A stretch of 64,000 bases of DNA from positions 62,001-126,000 of the forward strand of contig CANCSS010000001.1 of NCBI GenBank assembly GCA_947380905.1. Direction: 5' to 3'. This document shows, piece after piece, positions 35,372 through 45,268 of the stretch (position 1 is the stretch's first letter; each line of letters starts with the position of its first letter). The notes under the pieces were generated by a model. That model searched no databases. It was not told the origin of the DNA and saw nothing but the letters and a program-made list of their open reading frames with translations. Source of the stretch: Chitinophagaceae bacterium (lineage in GTDB: Bacteria > Bacteroidota > Bacteroidia > Chitinophagales > Chitinophagaceae). The position numbers were made by a program, and so were the translations under genes.

Positions 35372-36019
35372 ATGGACTTTAATTCAATCATGAAAATCTT
35401 CTTACCAAAGGATAGAGTTTTCTTTCAATTATTCGAAGAAGTAGCTGAGCACGTATATGAAATGGGGATTAAATTAAAAGAAATGGTGAATGAGCCAGAC
35501 GCGGATGTAAGAGCCAATATTTTAGCGCAGATTGAAAATTTGGAACATAAAAATGATGATTTAACCCATTCTATATTTACAGAATTAGGGCGAAATTTTA
35601 TTACTCCCTTTGATAGAGAAGACATTCACTATCTAGCCTCTTCTTTAGATGATATTGCCGACTATATATATGCTTCTGCTAAAAAAATTAATTTTTACAA
35701 AGTAAATCCGAACGATACTGGGATTCATAAATTAGCAGAACTCATTTTACAAGGCACACAAGAAACGAAGAAAGCGGTGCTAGGCTTACGCAATATGAAA
35801 AATATTAAGGAGATGACCGAAGCCATGATTAAGGTAAACAGTATTGAAAATCAAGCAGATGACATCTTTGATATGAGCATTGAAAAATTATTTGAACAAG
35901 AGAACGATTTTAAAGAAGTAATTAAGAAAAGAGAGATATACCAAGTACTTGAAATTGCCACCGATAAAATTGAGGACGTGTCTAATGTAATCGAATCCAT
36001 TATTATCAAGTACGCTTAA
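35372..36019 (+). CDS. DUF47-family PhoU-like phosphate transport regulator
   Basis: A 215-residue, all-helical cytoplasmic protein of the DUF47/PhoU-like family. Recognisable parts are FFQLFEEVAEHVYEMGIKLKEM, ELGRNFITPFDREDIHYLASSLDDIADYIYA and KKREIYQVLEIATDKIEDVSNVIESIIIKYA. Such proteins are thought to regulate or assist the Pit transporter, and in this operon the Pit gene follows after 10 bases. The start is the ATG at 35372. Confidence 0.86.
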   Translation: MDFNSIMKIFLPKDRVFFQLFEEVAEHVYEMGIKLKEMVNEPDADVRANILAQIENLEHKNDDLTHSIFTELGRNFITPFDREDIHYLASSLDDIADYIYASAKKINFYKVNPNDTGIHKLAELILQGTQETKKAVLGLRNMKNIKEMTEAMIKVNSIENQADDIFDMSIEKLFEQENDFKEVIKKREIYQVLEIATDKIEDVSNVIESIIIKYA

Positions 36020-36029
36020 TTTATTCAAG

Positions 36030-37742
36030 ATGACTTTATTAATTATCATTATAGCCCTTGCGCTAATATTTGACTATATCAATGGATTTCACGATGCAGC
36101 CAATTCCATTGCTACCGTGGTTTCCACAAAAGTTTTAACGCCATTTCAAGCGGTGCTATGGGCTGCTTTATTTAATTCTGTAGCCTTTTGGATTTTTAAA
36201 GACCATGCCGTAGCCAACTCTATTAGCAAAACAGTGTATAAAGATTTTATTACTTTGCCAGTAATTTTTTCTGGATTGCTCGCTGCTATTTTTTGGAACC
36301 TACTTACTTGGTGGTATGGCATTCCCTCCTCTTCTTCTCATACCCTGATAGGTGGGTTTGCAGGTGCTGCTATTGCACACGCATTGATGATTAAAGGAAT
36401 TGATTTCTCTTGGGCTAAAGTAGTTGATAGCGATACCATTGTTAAAACAATTTTATTTATTTTCTTAGCCCCTATTATTGGAATTATCATTTCTATTTTT
36501 ATATCCATTGTAACCATTATGCGCAATATTTGGTGGCGTCTTGCCATTATTGTCATTGCCACTGCGGGAACCGTTTTAATGTTTGATAAATTTGAGGATA
36601 CAAAAATTAAAGAAAATGTACAAAAATTTTATAGCATCGATAAATATCAAAAAGAAGTTGCAAATATCAACGAAGAACTAACAAAAAAACAAGAAGATAG
36701 TAGTTTAATAGCAGCATTAAATTTAAACAAAGAAAAATTAGAAAAAGCAACTAGTACCTATAATCACTTACTTCCTTTTTTATCTGATTTTGATAATTTA
36801 AGCGCTGATAAAATTGCCGCTATTGCGAATGACAGTGGTTGGTTAAAAAGTGTTGCTGTAAGTAAATTAAAAGATGCTGTTAGAAACGCGAATGATTTTT
36901 TAGTATTAGAAGCAAAAGCACCCGAAGACAAAATAGCTAAAGCAGAATATACGATTGCTAAAGATAAAACAGAAGGTTACAAAGCACCTTTAAAATTGTA
37001 TTTAGCTGGCGAAATAAACTTAGATTCTGCTTTAATTGTCATTAATGGAATTTACCCAATTGCCGACAAAAATACCGACAACATAAAAGCAAAAATCACC
37101 AAGTTTAATATTGAAAAAGCATTTGCTGGCGAAATTGATAAAGCAGATAATTCAATTATTGTATATGGCATTATAGGTGCTGCACTATTATTCATGATTG
37201 TATATGTATATGTGGAGAAAATAAAAACACCTACTGCACATTCCGTCGCTTACATGTTTAAGAAATTACAATTATTTAGTTCTGCCGCCTTTAGTATTGG
37301 ACATGGCGGTAACGATGCGCAAAAAGTAATGGGTATTATTGGTGCCGCTTTAATTGCCAATGGAAGTATGCAGGAATTTAGTCAATTGCCTAGCTGGGTA
37401 CCTGTAGCTTGTTATTTAGCCATTGGGCTAGGTACCATGAGCGGAGGCTGGAAAATTGTAAAAACAATGGGCTCTAAAATAACTAAAGTAACACCATTAG
37501 AAGGGGTAGCCGCTGAAACAGCGGGTGCATTCACCTTGTTCTTCACAGGTCAAATGGGTATTCCTGTTTCCACCACGCACACCATTACGGGATCTATTAT
37601 TGGGGTAGGTGCAACCAAAAGATTAAGTGCGGTAAGATGGGGCGTCACCACCAACCTTTTATGGGCATGGATTTTAACCATCCCAGTAAGTGGCATTTTG
37701 GCGGCAGTTACTTATTTAATTGTTCACTATTTCTTAAAATAA
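36030..37742 (+). CDS. Pit-family inorganic phosphate transporter with large central insertion
   Basis: A 570-residue inner-membrane phosphate carrier. The two signature repeats of the Pit family are present: GFHDAANSIATVVSTKVLTP (about 19-38) and GHGGNDAQKVMGIIGAAL (about 424-441). Between the two membrane halves lies a long soluble, charged, helical insertion (about 188-375) with coiled-coil-like stretches such as KEVANINEELTKKQED. Most Pit proteins have a much shorter loop, so this insertion may contact the DUF47 partner encoded just upstream. A terminator follows the gene. Confidence 0.86.
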   Translation: MTLLIIIIALALIFDYINGFHDAANSIATVVSTKVLTPFQAVLWAALFNSVAFWIFKDHAVANSISKTVYKDFITLPVIFSGLLAAIFWNLLTWWYGIPSSSSHTLIGGFAGAAIAHALMIKGIDFSWAKVVDSDTIVKTILFIFLAPIIGIIISIFISIVTIMRNIWWRLAIIVIATAGTVLMFDKFEDTKIKENVQKFYSIDKYQKEVANINEELTKKQEDSSLIAALNLNKEKLEKATSTYNHLLPFLSDFDNLSADKIAAIANDSGWLKSVAVSKLKDAVRNANDFLVLEAKAPEDKIAKAEYTIAKDKTEGYKAPLKLYLAGEINLDSALIVINGIYPIADKNTDNIKAKITKFNIEKAFAGEIDKADNSIIVYGIIGAALLFMIVYVYVEKIKTPTAHSVAYMFKKLQLFSSAAFSIGHGGNDAQKVMGIIGAALIANGSMQEFSQLPSWVPVACYLAIGLGTMSGGWKIVKTMGSKITKVTPLEGVAAETAGAFTLFFTGQMGIPVSTTHTITGSIIGVGATKRLSAVRWGVTTNLLWAWILTIPVSGILAAVTYLIVHYFLK

Positions 37743-37762
37743 AAAATTCTCTTTCAATAAAA

Positions 37763-37797
37763 AAAACCTGCACATGTATCTGTGCAGGTTTTTTTTA
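37763..37797. terminator. Bidirectional terminator between Pit and M24 peptidase genes
   Basis: A ten-pair hairpin with arms AACCTGCACA and TGTGCAGGTT, preceded by an A-run and followed by a T-run. It can therefore stop both convergent transcripts. Confidence 0.85.
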
Positions 37798-37818
37798 TTC
37801 GTTTATTTTTTAACCAAG

Positions 37819-39105
37819 CTATTTCGACTGGATGGTATGGACTATAGTTTGTCTCCCATCAATGTATTCAAATTGAGTTCCATTAAAAAATCCATTTTGC
37901 TCTAGCGCCACTCTTACTGGTTTATCCCAACCTGGAATGCTATGGGTAGCATTTAGTTCAATGGAATAACAAGTATGGGCATGCATGGTATAATCTCCTG
38001 AGCCAGGAACTCCGTTTTGCATATCCCACATTCCAATGGTAGTGCCGGCTGCATGGCCATGAAATCCAATGGGGTGCGTGTAGATACTTGGATTGATTCC
38101 TGCAGCTTTGGCTTTGGTTAAAGCTTGCTTTAATATTTCATTGCCCGACTTCCCAATAGCAAATTCATGGGTTAAAAAATCCTGTAATTGATTGGTCTTA
38201 GTAAGTGCAGCTTGTAAATTTTGAGGTACTTTTTTTTCTGTTGGTAACAATACATAGGCTTGCTCTTGCACATCAGAATTCAATCTTAAATAAGTAATTC
38301 CAAAATCAACATGTAAAAAATCACCGGGTCTGATGACTTCGTCTTTTTCATTGGTTACTCTTCTTTGAATCTCTATAGAAGGATGAAACCAAGTAATCAA
38401 TCCTTTATCGCTTAATTGTTGCCTAAACCACCAAACTAAATCTTCAGTGGTAGTCACATTGGGTTTAATTACTTTATTACTAAATCCTTCTTTGATAATA
38501 GCATGTGTAATTTTTAATAAAGTGGGATACAGCAACATTTCTTTTTTAGTTCTTGTTTCTAACCAACTTACAGCCAAAGGCTCTGAAGAAACCACTTTGG
38601 CTTGCTCACTTGCATTCAATGCATGCATGAACTCTGCGTATTCTGTATGGTCCAAGCCATCTGCATGACCATAATCTACTGAGGTATTAATGGCAATTTT
38701 TGTTGGATTTAGTTTTCTTAACAAAGCAACAAGTGCCTCATACTGATTGGGAAATGCCTCCACATCCCAGGCCGATTTAATTTCCTTCCCTACCGCATAT
38801 CTTGCTACAGCAAATTTTTCAAGGCTATTTTTTTGTTTGTTACGATAAAATACAAGTATGGTTCTACGACGAGCTGCAATCCATTCGGCAGGCAACATGG
38901 TCCTAACAATAGGATCTTCATTGTATTCGCGCGTTATCAATACCCAACAATCCATATTGGCATTGTCCATTAGCGTAGGCAATAAATTATTAAAACGATC
39001 GGCTAAAACATCATTGATGATTTCGGCTTGCACGCGCAAAGATTTCACTTGCGCATTGGCTCCTATAAAAAAATGTAATGTGAGCAGTAGTAAAATTTTA
39101 CGCAT
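37819..39105 (-). CDS. Exported M24-family metallopeptidase (Xaa-Pro aminopeptidase-like)
   Basis: A 428-residue pita-bread-fold peptidase with a signal peptide (cut near GANAQ). The five metal ligands of M24 are visible in order: Asp in LHVDFGITY, Asp in NSDVQEQ, His in THPIGFHGHAAGT, Glu in CYSIELN and Glu in VALEQNG. An N-terminal creatinase-like domain (about 25-190) precedes the catalytic domain. The expected activity is removal of N-terminal residues before proline or a related reaction, in the periplasm. It is divergent from the TonB receptor gene. Confidence 0.83.
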   Translation of the reverse strand: MRKILLLLTLHFFIGANAQVKSLRVQAEIINDVLADRFNNLLPTLMDNANMDCWVLITREYNEDPIVRTMLPAEWIAARRRTILVFYRNKQKNSLEKFAVARYAVGKEIKSAWDVEAFPNQYEALVALLRKLNPTKIAINTSVDYGHADGLDHTEYAEFMHALNASEQAKVVSSEPLAVSWLETRTKKEMLLYPTLLKITHAIIKEGFSNKVIKPNVTTTEDLVWWFRQQLSDKGLITWFHPSIEIQRRVTNEKDEVIRPGDFLHVDFGITYLRLNSDVQEQAYVLLPTEKKVPQNLQAALTKTNQLQDFLTHEFAIGKSGNEILKQALTKAKAAGINPSIYTHPIGFHGHAAGTTIGMWDMQNGVPGSGDYTMHAHTCYSIELNATHSIPGWDKPVRVALEQNGFFNGTQFEYIDGRQTIVHTIQSK

Positions 39106-39161
39106 AAGTTGCTTTGATTTAAAATAAGTTAAACTAAAATCCGAATACCTAAAATAACTAC

Positions 39162-39169
39162 TAAATTTG
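39162..39169 (+). promoter_or_regulatory. Bacteroidota -7-like box before TonB receptor
   Basis: TAAATTTG matches the TAnnTTTG -7 element of Bacteroidota. It ends only 5 bases before the ATG at 39175, so a transcript started from it would have almost no leader. No clear -33 TTG is seen at the right distance. Confidence 0.3.
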
Positions 39170-39174
39170 CAATT

Positions 39175-41238
39175 ATGGTTTTTTTTAGAAAATTTATAGC
39201 TGGTATTTTGATTTTAGGGAGTTCCGCTGCCTTCGCACAGGATACTAGTTATAATAATTTAACCACCATCATTGTATCTGCCAATAAGCTTAAAGAAAAA
39301 CGAACGGCTTCTCCTGTAGCCATTTCCGTATTAAGCCCTAAAATCATTGATGAAGCCAAAGCCCAAAGAATAGATTATTTATTGAACAAAGTAAGTGGGG
39401 TTTACATGCCAACCATTGGCAATGAACAGCATATGATGGCCATTCGTCAACCCATTTCATTAAAAGGGTTGTATCTTTTTTTGGAAGATGGCATGCCCAT
39501 TAGAACCAGTGGCTTATACAGCAGCAATGCTTTGATTGAAATTAATACCAGCAATATTCATTCCATTGAAATTCTTAAAGGGCCGGCTTCTGCCTTGTAT
39601 GGTGCGGAAGCTATTGGTGGCGTGGTCAATTTTTTATCTACCCCTGTTCCATCAAAAACACTTTTGAATTTGAGCAGTCAGTTGAGTAACGGAGGATTTA
39701 AAAAAGTAGAATTACAATATGGTACCCCCACCACCACTGGAGGTTGGATGATAAATAGTTCTTATACAGATCAAAAAAATGGCCCTGTTGATTATTCAGA
39801 TTACAACAAAAAAACCATTACCATAAGAAGGGATTTTAAAATAAAAGGGAAATGGACAGGTTACCAAACCCTTAACTACATTGACTATTATACACAAATG
39901 ATTGGATCAGTAGACAGCATTCACTTTGCACAAAAAAACTTAAGTAGTCAGCAATCATTCACTTTTCGACAAATTAATGCGCTTCGATTTAGACAAAATT
40001 TAGCTTACCAATGGAATGAAAATAACAGCACTACCCTTAATGTGATGTATCGCAACAATACCATGGACCAAAATCCTACCTATTCCATCGCCTCCACGGC
40101 CAATCCTACCAAATACAAAGGTCAAGTAAATAGCAATCATTTCGATGCTTATGTTTTAGACCTTCAGCATCAATGGAACTTAAATCAACTTAAAAGCAAA
40201 TTGATTATTGGCGGATACTTAGACATGACAAAACAAAATTTAATCGCCCACTATATTGATATTTTTAAAGACACTGCCATTGGCAAATACACCAGATACA
40301 GTTACCCTATGGTGGATTCATTGGTTACTTCTTACGCCACCCAAATAAACAATAAAGCGATGTATGTAAATTTCATCACCAACCTGTCTAAAACATTGCA
40401 TTGGAATATGGCGTTGCGTTATGATGATTTTGAATATTTATTTACCAATAAATTAAAGTACGGAACGCCCTCCTCCAACAATCACTTTAGCAATTGGGCA
40501 CCTAAGCTGGGATTCACTTACAATCAAAACCAATGGGGTGGCTACATGAATTACAGTGAAGGATTTGTTCCACCTCAGATCACAGAAATATACAATACGG
40601 TAAGAGTGCCTTATTTATTGCCTCAGCAATTCACTAATATAGAAGTAGGTGCTTGGTATCAATGGTCTAAATTATACACAGAATTTTCTATCTATCAATT
40701 GAATGGAGACAATGAAATTATTTCAGTCAGACAGACCGATGGCGTGAATCTGAATCAAAATTCGGGTAGTACAAAACATATAGGAATAGAGTACCAAATA
40801 AAATATAAAATAAATAATCAATGGGAATGGCATTGGAATGCTACCAATGCAAAACACAATTATATCCATACCCAAATCAAAGGGGTCACTGTAGATGGCA
40901 ATCAAATGACCGCAGCCCCGCAATTTTTTAGCAATATGGCTTTGTATTGGAAGCCTACCATAGCCCTTCACGGCTCTTTAGAATGGCAAAATCAATCCAA
41001 TTATTTTATGGATGAAACCAATGCATCCAAATATCCTGGATTTACTATTTTTAATATTAGAGCCGGCTATCAATTTAAAAAATCAGAATGCTGGATCGCC
41101 ATTTTAAATGCGACCAATAGTTATTATTCTACCATGGCTACCAAAAATTTTAGTGTTAGTGGCAATAGTGCTTACGCCTATTATATTGGAGATCCTAGAA
41201 CTGTAACGATTGGTTGGAAATGGTATTTAATAAAATAA
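39175..41238 (+). CDS. TonB-dependent outer-membrane receptor
   Basis: A 687-residue receptor with signal peptide (cut near AFAQD), plug domain (NLTTIIVSANKLKEKR to IHSIEILKGPASALYGAEAIGGVVNFLST) and a C-terminal barrel ending in RTVTIGWKWYLIK. The plug resembles siderophore, cobalamin or metal-chelate receptors and there is no CarboxypepD extension. No lipoprotein partner is encoded beside it, so the ligand is unknown. It stands alone between a divergent peptidase gene and a convergent GLPGLI gene, with a terminator at its end. Confidence 0.84.
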   Translation: MVFFRKFIAGILILGSSAAFAQDTSYNNLTTIIVSANKLKEKRTASPVAISVLSPKIIDEAKAQRIDYLLNKVSGVYMPTIGNEQHMMAIRQPISLKGLYLFLEDGMPIRTSGLYSSNALIEINTSNIHSIEILKGPASALYGAEAIGGVVNFLSTPVPSKTLLNLSSQLSNGGFKKVELQYGTPTTTGGWMINSSYTDQKNGPVDYSDYNKKTITIRRDFKIKGKWTGYQTLNYIDYYTQMIGSVDSIHFAQKNLSSQQSFTFRQINALRFRQNLAYQWNENNSTTLNVMYRNNTMDQNPTYSIASTANPTKYKGQVNSNHFDAYVLDLQHQWNLNQLKSKLIIGGYLDMTKQNLIAHYIDIFKDTAIGKYTRYSYPMVDSLVTSYATQINNKAMYVNFITNLSKTLHWNMALRYDDFEYLFTNKLKYGTPSSNNHFSNWAPKLGFTYNQNQWGGYMNYSEGFVPPQITEIYNTVRVPYLLPQQFTNIEVGAWYQWSKLYTEFSIYQLNGDNEIISVRQTDGVNLNQNSGSTKHIGIEYQIKYKINNQWEWHWNATNAKHNYIHTQIKGVTVDGNQMTAAPQFFSNMALYWKPTIALHGSLEWQNQSNYFMDETNASKYPGFTIFNIRAGYQFKKSECWIAILNATNSYYSTMATKNFSVSGNSAYAYYIGDPRTVTIGWKWYLIK

Positions 41239-41270
41239 GAAGTCTAAAAGACTTCTTATTTTATTAGGAA
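41232..41270. terminator. Bidirectional terminator after TonB receptor
   Basis: A twelve-pair hairpin with arms AATAAGAAGTCT and AGACTTCTTATT around an AAA loop, starting inside the receptor stop region. AT-rich flanks serve both convergent transcripts. Confidence 0.75.
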
Positions 41271-41286
41271 AATATAATTGTATTTT

Positions 41287-42126
41287 TTAATTGTCCCTAC
41301 GAACTCTAAAACCACCACCTGATCTTTGCATGTCTTCCATGATTTTTTTCATGTTGTCTTGAAATTGAGCTCTATTCATTTTGTCTCCTTTGGTAGGTTC
41401 TACCAATTCCTTCTTTGGATATTTGGTACTTATTTCTTTGGCGGTTGTAACTGTATTTCCATTGTCCATATCTACTTCTAAAATGGCGCCTGGTAATCCA
41501 AAGTAATTGTCTGGACCAACAGAAGCAGGAATTTCTTCGGTATACCAAACAGTAACTTCTGTTTCTTTAGTTACTATGGGTGCTCTTGATGCGCTATCTG
41601 CATTGTTTCTTCCAGCACCACCACCTTGTCTGCCTCCACCCATACGTATATTCAAAGCTTGCATGGGAGCAGAGGTAGTTGCTTTTTTACACAAATGTTT
41701 AGCGATCGTTTTTGTTTCCTCTGAAACCTTCCATTTCAACATTTTTAAAGTATCAATGATTAAAAATGTTTTTTCAAACATGGCTCTTGATTCAAATTGA
41801 ACTTGTGATGTCAAATTAGTATAGATAGCAGATTCAGGCATTCTAAACATAAATCTTTGCCCGCCTCCACGATCTCCGCCATTGTTGGCAAAAGGATCGG
41901 GCGCCTCATCATCAGGAACCGTTCTAAACAAGCTGGCTTGGTCATTGAACAACAACTCAAATTGAGAGGTTCTAAATTCTGGGATCCTGGTTCTCATTTC
42001 CGGATCGGTAATCATTTTCCACATGTTTATTTTTCGCTCGTAGACAATCTTGCCCTCTTTCATTTGAGCGCTTACAATGGTTGCTAATCCAAAAATTAAA
42101 GCAGATAGAAATAAAAGTTTTTTCAT
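41287..42126 (-). CDS. GLPGLI-family exported protein
   Basis: A 279-residue exported protein (signal peptide cut near VSAQ). It contains the family-naming motif as YFGLPGAILEVDM, with EGKIVYERKINMW at the start of the mature chain, both typical of the GLPGLI family of Bacteroidota. Its C-terminal half is enriched in basic and glycine residues, and a short glycine-rich loop (MGGGRQGGGAGRN) interrupts it. GLPGLI genes usually accompany TonB-linked outer-membrane barrels. Here the barrel gene ends 36 bases upstream on the same strand, and the two are probably one system of unknown cargo. Confidence 0.84.
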   Translation of the reverse strand: MKKLLFLSALIFGLATIVSAQMKEGKIVYERKINMWKMITDPEMRTRIPEFRTSQFELLFNDQASLFRTVPDDEAPDPFANNGGDRGGGQRFMFRMPESAIYTNLTSQVQFESRAMFEKTFLIIDTLKMLKWKVSEETKTIAKHLCKKATTSAPMQALNIRMGGGRQGGGAGRNNADSASRAPIVTKETEVTVWYTEEIPASVGPDNYFGLPGAILEVDMDNGNTVTTAKEISTKYPKKELVEPTKGDKMNRAQFQDNMKKIMEDMQRSGGGFRVRRDN

Positions 42127-42162
42127 AATTACTCTTTAAAATATTTTTTATGATGCAATTTA

Positions 42163-44979
42163 TTACATTCTAATCATCATTCTTTGACCCCCGCCGGTAT
42201 TTTTTCCTGTTGCTAAGCCAGATTTTTGTAAACTATAGGTAAAGCCAACCAGGAAATATTGATTAATTACATTGTAGAATTGATCTACAATTTGATTTTG
42301 TGATACGTTTCTAGATACTCCAGCATTTTTATTTAAAATATCAAAGGCGCTAAATTTCAATTCTGCTCGCTTGTTTTGTAGGAAAAATTTAGAAAAACTA
42401 GCATTCCATATAGGGATAGCGGTATTGAAACCAGCAGCACGACCCTCATTGATAGTATAATTAAACGTCTGGTTTAACACCATATCAAAGGGTAAATAAT
42501 TGGTCACATCTGCGCCATAAACTCTGGTAAGGTAGTTGGTATTTAATGCAGCATTAAGCGCATTGTTCGTATTGCTATACGTATGTCTTGCCGTTAAATT
42601 AACATCCAACACTTCATCCAAAGAATAGGTATAGGTAAAACTTGGACCTACTGATTTAATAAGTGTGGTATTAAGAACTGCATTGGTATAGGAAATATTA
42701 TTACTGATGGACCCGTTTAAACCAAAATTAAATCTAGAATAGATTTGTTTAACCCCAAATCCATAGTTGGCAGTGGCATTTACTCGGTAGCCTCCATTAA
42801 CGTTGACCGGTTTAGAAAGAATGGCTCTACTAGGAAGAATGCTATCATAATTCACAATGGAATTGTTGATGATCTGTGCATTTACCAAAGCAAAGAAATT
42901 GCGTTGTGCCAATATTTTAGTAGAGAAATAACTTAAATTAATATTGTTCGTATAACTTCTTTTTAAGTCAGGATTACCAATGGTCTGATTGTTGATATTG
43001 CTTTGATCTAAAACAGGTTGTAACTGCGTTAAAGAAGGTTGATTGGTAGAAGTACGATAGTTAAATCTAAAATTTTGTGTTTGTGAAAAATTATAAACAA
43101 ACACAGCCGAAGGCAAGATGTCTTTAAAATCATGACTAATTGAAGAATGAACACTTGTATTTTCTCCAGTTAATATGGCATCTTGTAGTGAAAAACCTGT
43201 TGTAAAATTATACTTCTTTTGATTGAAACGGAAGTTCAATCCACCACCCGCATAAGTATACTCGCTATTGTATTCGTTGGTAAGTCTTGTGTTTAAGGCG
43301 TCGTATAAATTATTGGTTGCGTTTTTATCGTATACTTTTTTACTGGTGTTGCCATTGTTTTTATTTAAAAAAGTATTGAATTCCAACAAGGATTTTTTAC
43401 CCAATGGTTCGGTATATACGATATTGACAGAATAAGATTCGGTCAATCCTTTGCGGGTGCTTTTTTGATCTAAAATAGAGTCCTTGGTTTTAATGCCATA
43501 ATTATAATAAAGTTGATCGGTATATTGACTGCTATTGGCACTTGAATTATTATACCCTTGCGTGAGGGTAGAAGAAATAGTACGCCCTTTTTTGGTAAAC
43601 TTTTTTCTTAATAAAAGGGTATTAGAAATATTAACTGCATCCGACACACTGGTTGAATTGGTATTGGTTGAATTCGTTACTGTACCATCGGGCAACAAAG
43701 TGCTACTAGATGACACCCCATAAGAAGTATTGTGTTGATTAGATATATTGGGGGTATACTTATAAGAAAAATTTTCAGAAACCTTATTGTCAATCGTCAT
43801 GCCTAATCTTTCTTGTTGGTTTCTAGTGGTATTATTTGAATTACTCGTTCTATTAAATAAATTACCTGGTGTTAAATTTTGAGTAAAGGAATTGCTAATA
43901 TTATTGCGCTCTACATCACTTACATTGGCATTGGTGTTAAAATCCATTTTTTTATCATTCAATACATCAGAATAATTACCTCCCAAAGAGTAAGTATTGG
44001 CAACGCCTTGAGAACTTACATCTGATCCACCACCGCCACCGCCGCCTGAAACATTAAGCGTCATTCCGCCGCCACCTCTGCCGCCACCACCGCCGCCACC
44101 TGAAAAATTAGACACATCTCCATTGGTAAAAGCTTGACGATTGGTATTATTAGCAGTTCCAATTAAAGAAAACTGTTGGTCATTGTTAATTCTATTGATA
44201 TTCCCTTGCCCATCAAATCGGCCAGGTACGCCGCCACTGCCATTTAATTTACCAAAAGTAGATTGCTTGCGATCTTTTTTTGTTTTAATATTAATCGCAG
44301 TTTCTTCATTTCCATCATCGATTCCCGTAAACATCGCTTGGTCTGATTTGCGATCATATACTTGAATTTTATCTACGGCATCTGCTGGTAAATTTTTAGT
44401 GGCCATTTTAGGATCTCCTGTAAAAAATTCTTTCCCATTTACATATACTTTTGTTACAGACTTTCCATTTACAGTAATCGCACCAGCCTTGTCTACTTCT
44501 ATGCCTGGCATTTTTTTCAACATGTCTTCGACCACTGCATTGGGTACCGTCTTAAAATTTTCGGAATTAAATTCTATAGAATCACCATTAATAACTACTG
44601 GAGGCCTGCGAGCGGTAACGGTAACAGTACTTATCTTATTAGCATCTTCTAAATAAATTTTATTAAGATTGATGGTTGGATTGGTGCCAGTTTTAAAAGC
44701 TACCCATTGTTGTTGATACCCCACATAGGAGATAGAGAGTAAAAATTTACCAGCCACCATATTTTTAATAGTAAATTTTCCGTCATCATCACTTCTAGTA
44801 AAGGAAACCAAGGAAGAATCTTTTGCTCTCACCAAGGAAATGGTTGCATAAGGCAATGCTCTTTTTGCACTACTATCTACAATACTGCCTTGTACTTGAA
44901 AATTCTGAGCCTTGCCCGCAAAACCTATCAAAAAGGCAGCTATTAGTAAGACGGATCTATAAATATTCATATTTGTCAT
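42163..44979 (-). CDS. Outer-membrane beta-barrel protein with CarboxypepD-like N-terminus
   Basis: A 938-residue outer-membrane protein. After a signal peptide comes a CarboxypepD regulatory-like domain (about 28-105, VQGSIVDSSAKRALPYATISL), a plug-like part (TVTVTARRPPVVINGDSIEFNSENFK, VEDMLKKMPGIEVDKAG) and a long barrel of the OMP_b-brl_3 type. Two glycine-rich stretches near residues 294-320 interrupt the start of the barrel. It pairs with the GLPGLI gene downstream, a common Bacteroidota combination. It may start at either of two ATGs (44979 or 44970). The cargo is unknown. Confidence 0.82.
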   Translation of the reverse strand: MTNMNIYRSVLLIAAFLIGFAGKAQNFQVQGSIVDSSAKRALPYATISLVRAKDSSLVSFTRSDDDGKFTIKNMVAGKFLLSISYVGYQQQWVAFKTGTNPTINLNKIYLEDANKISTVTVTARRPPVVINGDSIEFNSENFKTVPNAVVEDMLKKMPGIEVDKAGAITVNGKSVTKVYVNGKEFFTGDPKMATKNLPADAVDKIQVYDRKSDQAMFTGIDDGNEETAINIKTKKDRKQSTFGKLNGSGGVPGRFDGQGNINRINNDQQFSLIGTANNTNRQAFTNGDVSNFSGGGGGGGRGGGGMTLNVSGGGGGGGSDVSSQGVANTYSLGGNYSDVLNDKKMDFNTNANVSDVERNNISNSFTQNLTPGNLFNRTSNSNNTTRNQQERLGMTIDNKVSENFSYKYTPNISNQHNTSYGVSSSSTLLPDGTVTNSTNTNSTSVSDAVNISNTLLLRKKFTKKGRTISSTLTQGYNNSSANSSQYTDQLYYNYGIKTKDSILDQKSTRKGLTESYSVNIVYTEPLGKKSLLEFNTFLNKNNGNTSKKVYDKNATNNLYDALNTRLTNEYNSEYTYAGGGLNFRFNQKKYNFTTGFSLQDAILTGENTSVHSSISHDFKDILPSAVFVYNFSQTQNFRFNYRTSTNQPSLTQLQPVLDQSNINNQTIGNPDLKRSYTNNINLSYFSTKILAQRNFFALVNAQIINNSIVNYDSILPSRAILSKPVNVNGGYRVNATANYGFGVKQIYSRFNFGLNGSISNNISYTNAVLNTTLIKSVGPSFTYTYSLDEVLDVNLTARHTYSNTNNALNAALNTNYLTRVYGADVTNYLPFDMVLNQTFNYTINEGRAAGFNTAIPIWNASFSKFFLQNKRAELKFSAFDILNKNAGVSRNVSQNQIVDQFYNVINQYFLVGFTYSLQKSGLATGKNTGGGQRMMIRM
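44026..44102 (-). repeat. Glycine-codon (GGN) repeat tract inside the barrel gene
   Basis: Two clusters of consecutive glycine codons, mostly GGC/GGT/GGA (44027-44046 and 44065-44100), encode two runs of about six to seven glycines split by a short segment. Such near-triplet repeats can change length by slippage; a change of whole codons would alter loop length without breaking the frame. Confidence 0.6.
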
Positions 44980-45268
44980 TCGGTTATAAGTACGATGTAT
45001 TTCGTAATTTGGTCATTATTGAATACCAAAAATACCATTTAAAATGGCTTTTTTGGGAAAACTAACTAGTTTAGGATGAGTGGCAACAGGGGTTATTGAG
45101 CGCATATTATTCTGATGCATTTTGGCACCTTGGGTTTAATGTATTCAATAAAGCTAGATAAATATAAATCTCCCAAAAGATGGGTATGGTTTTTATCCCA
45201 AACTGCCGTATCCTTTTTAGGCCCCAATTCGTCAATATTTTGTAAGTTTATTTATAAAACCAATTGTT

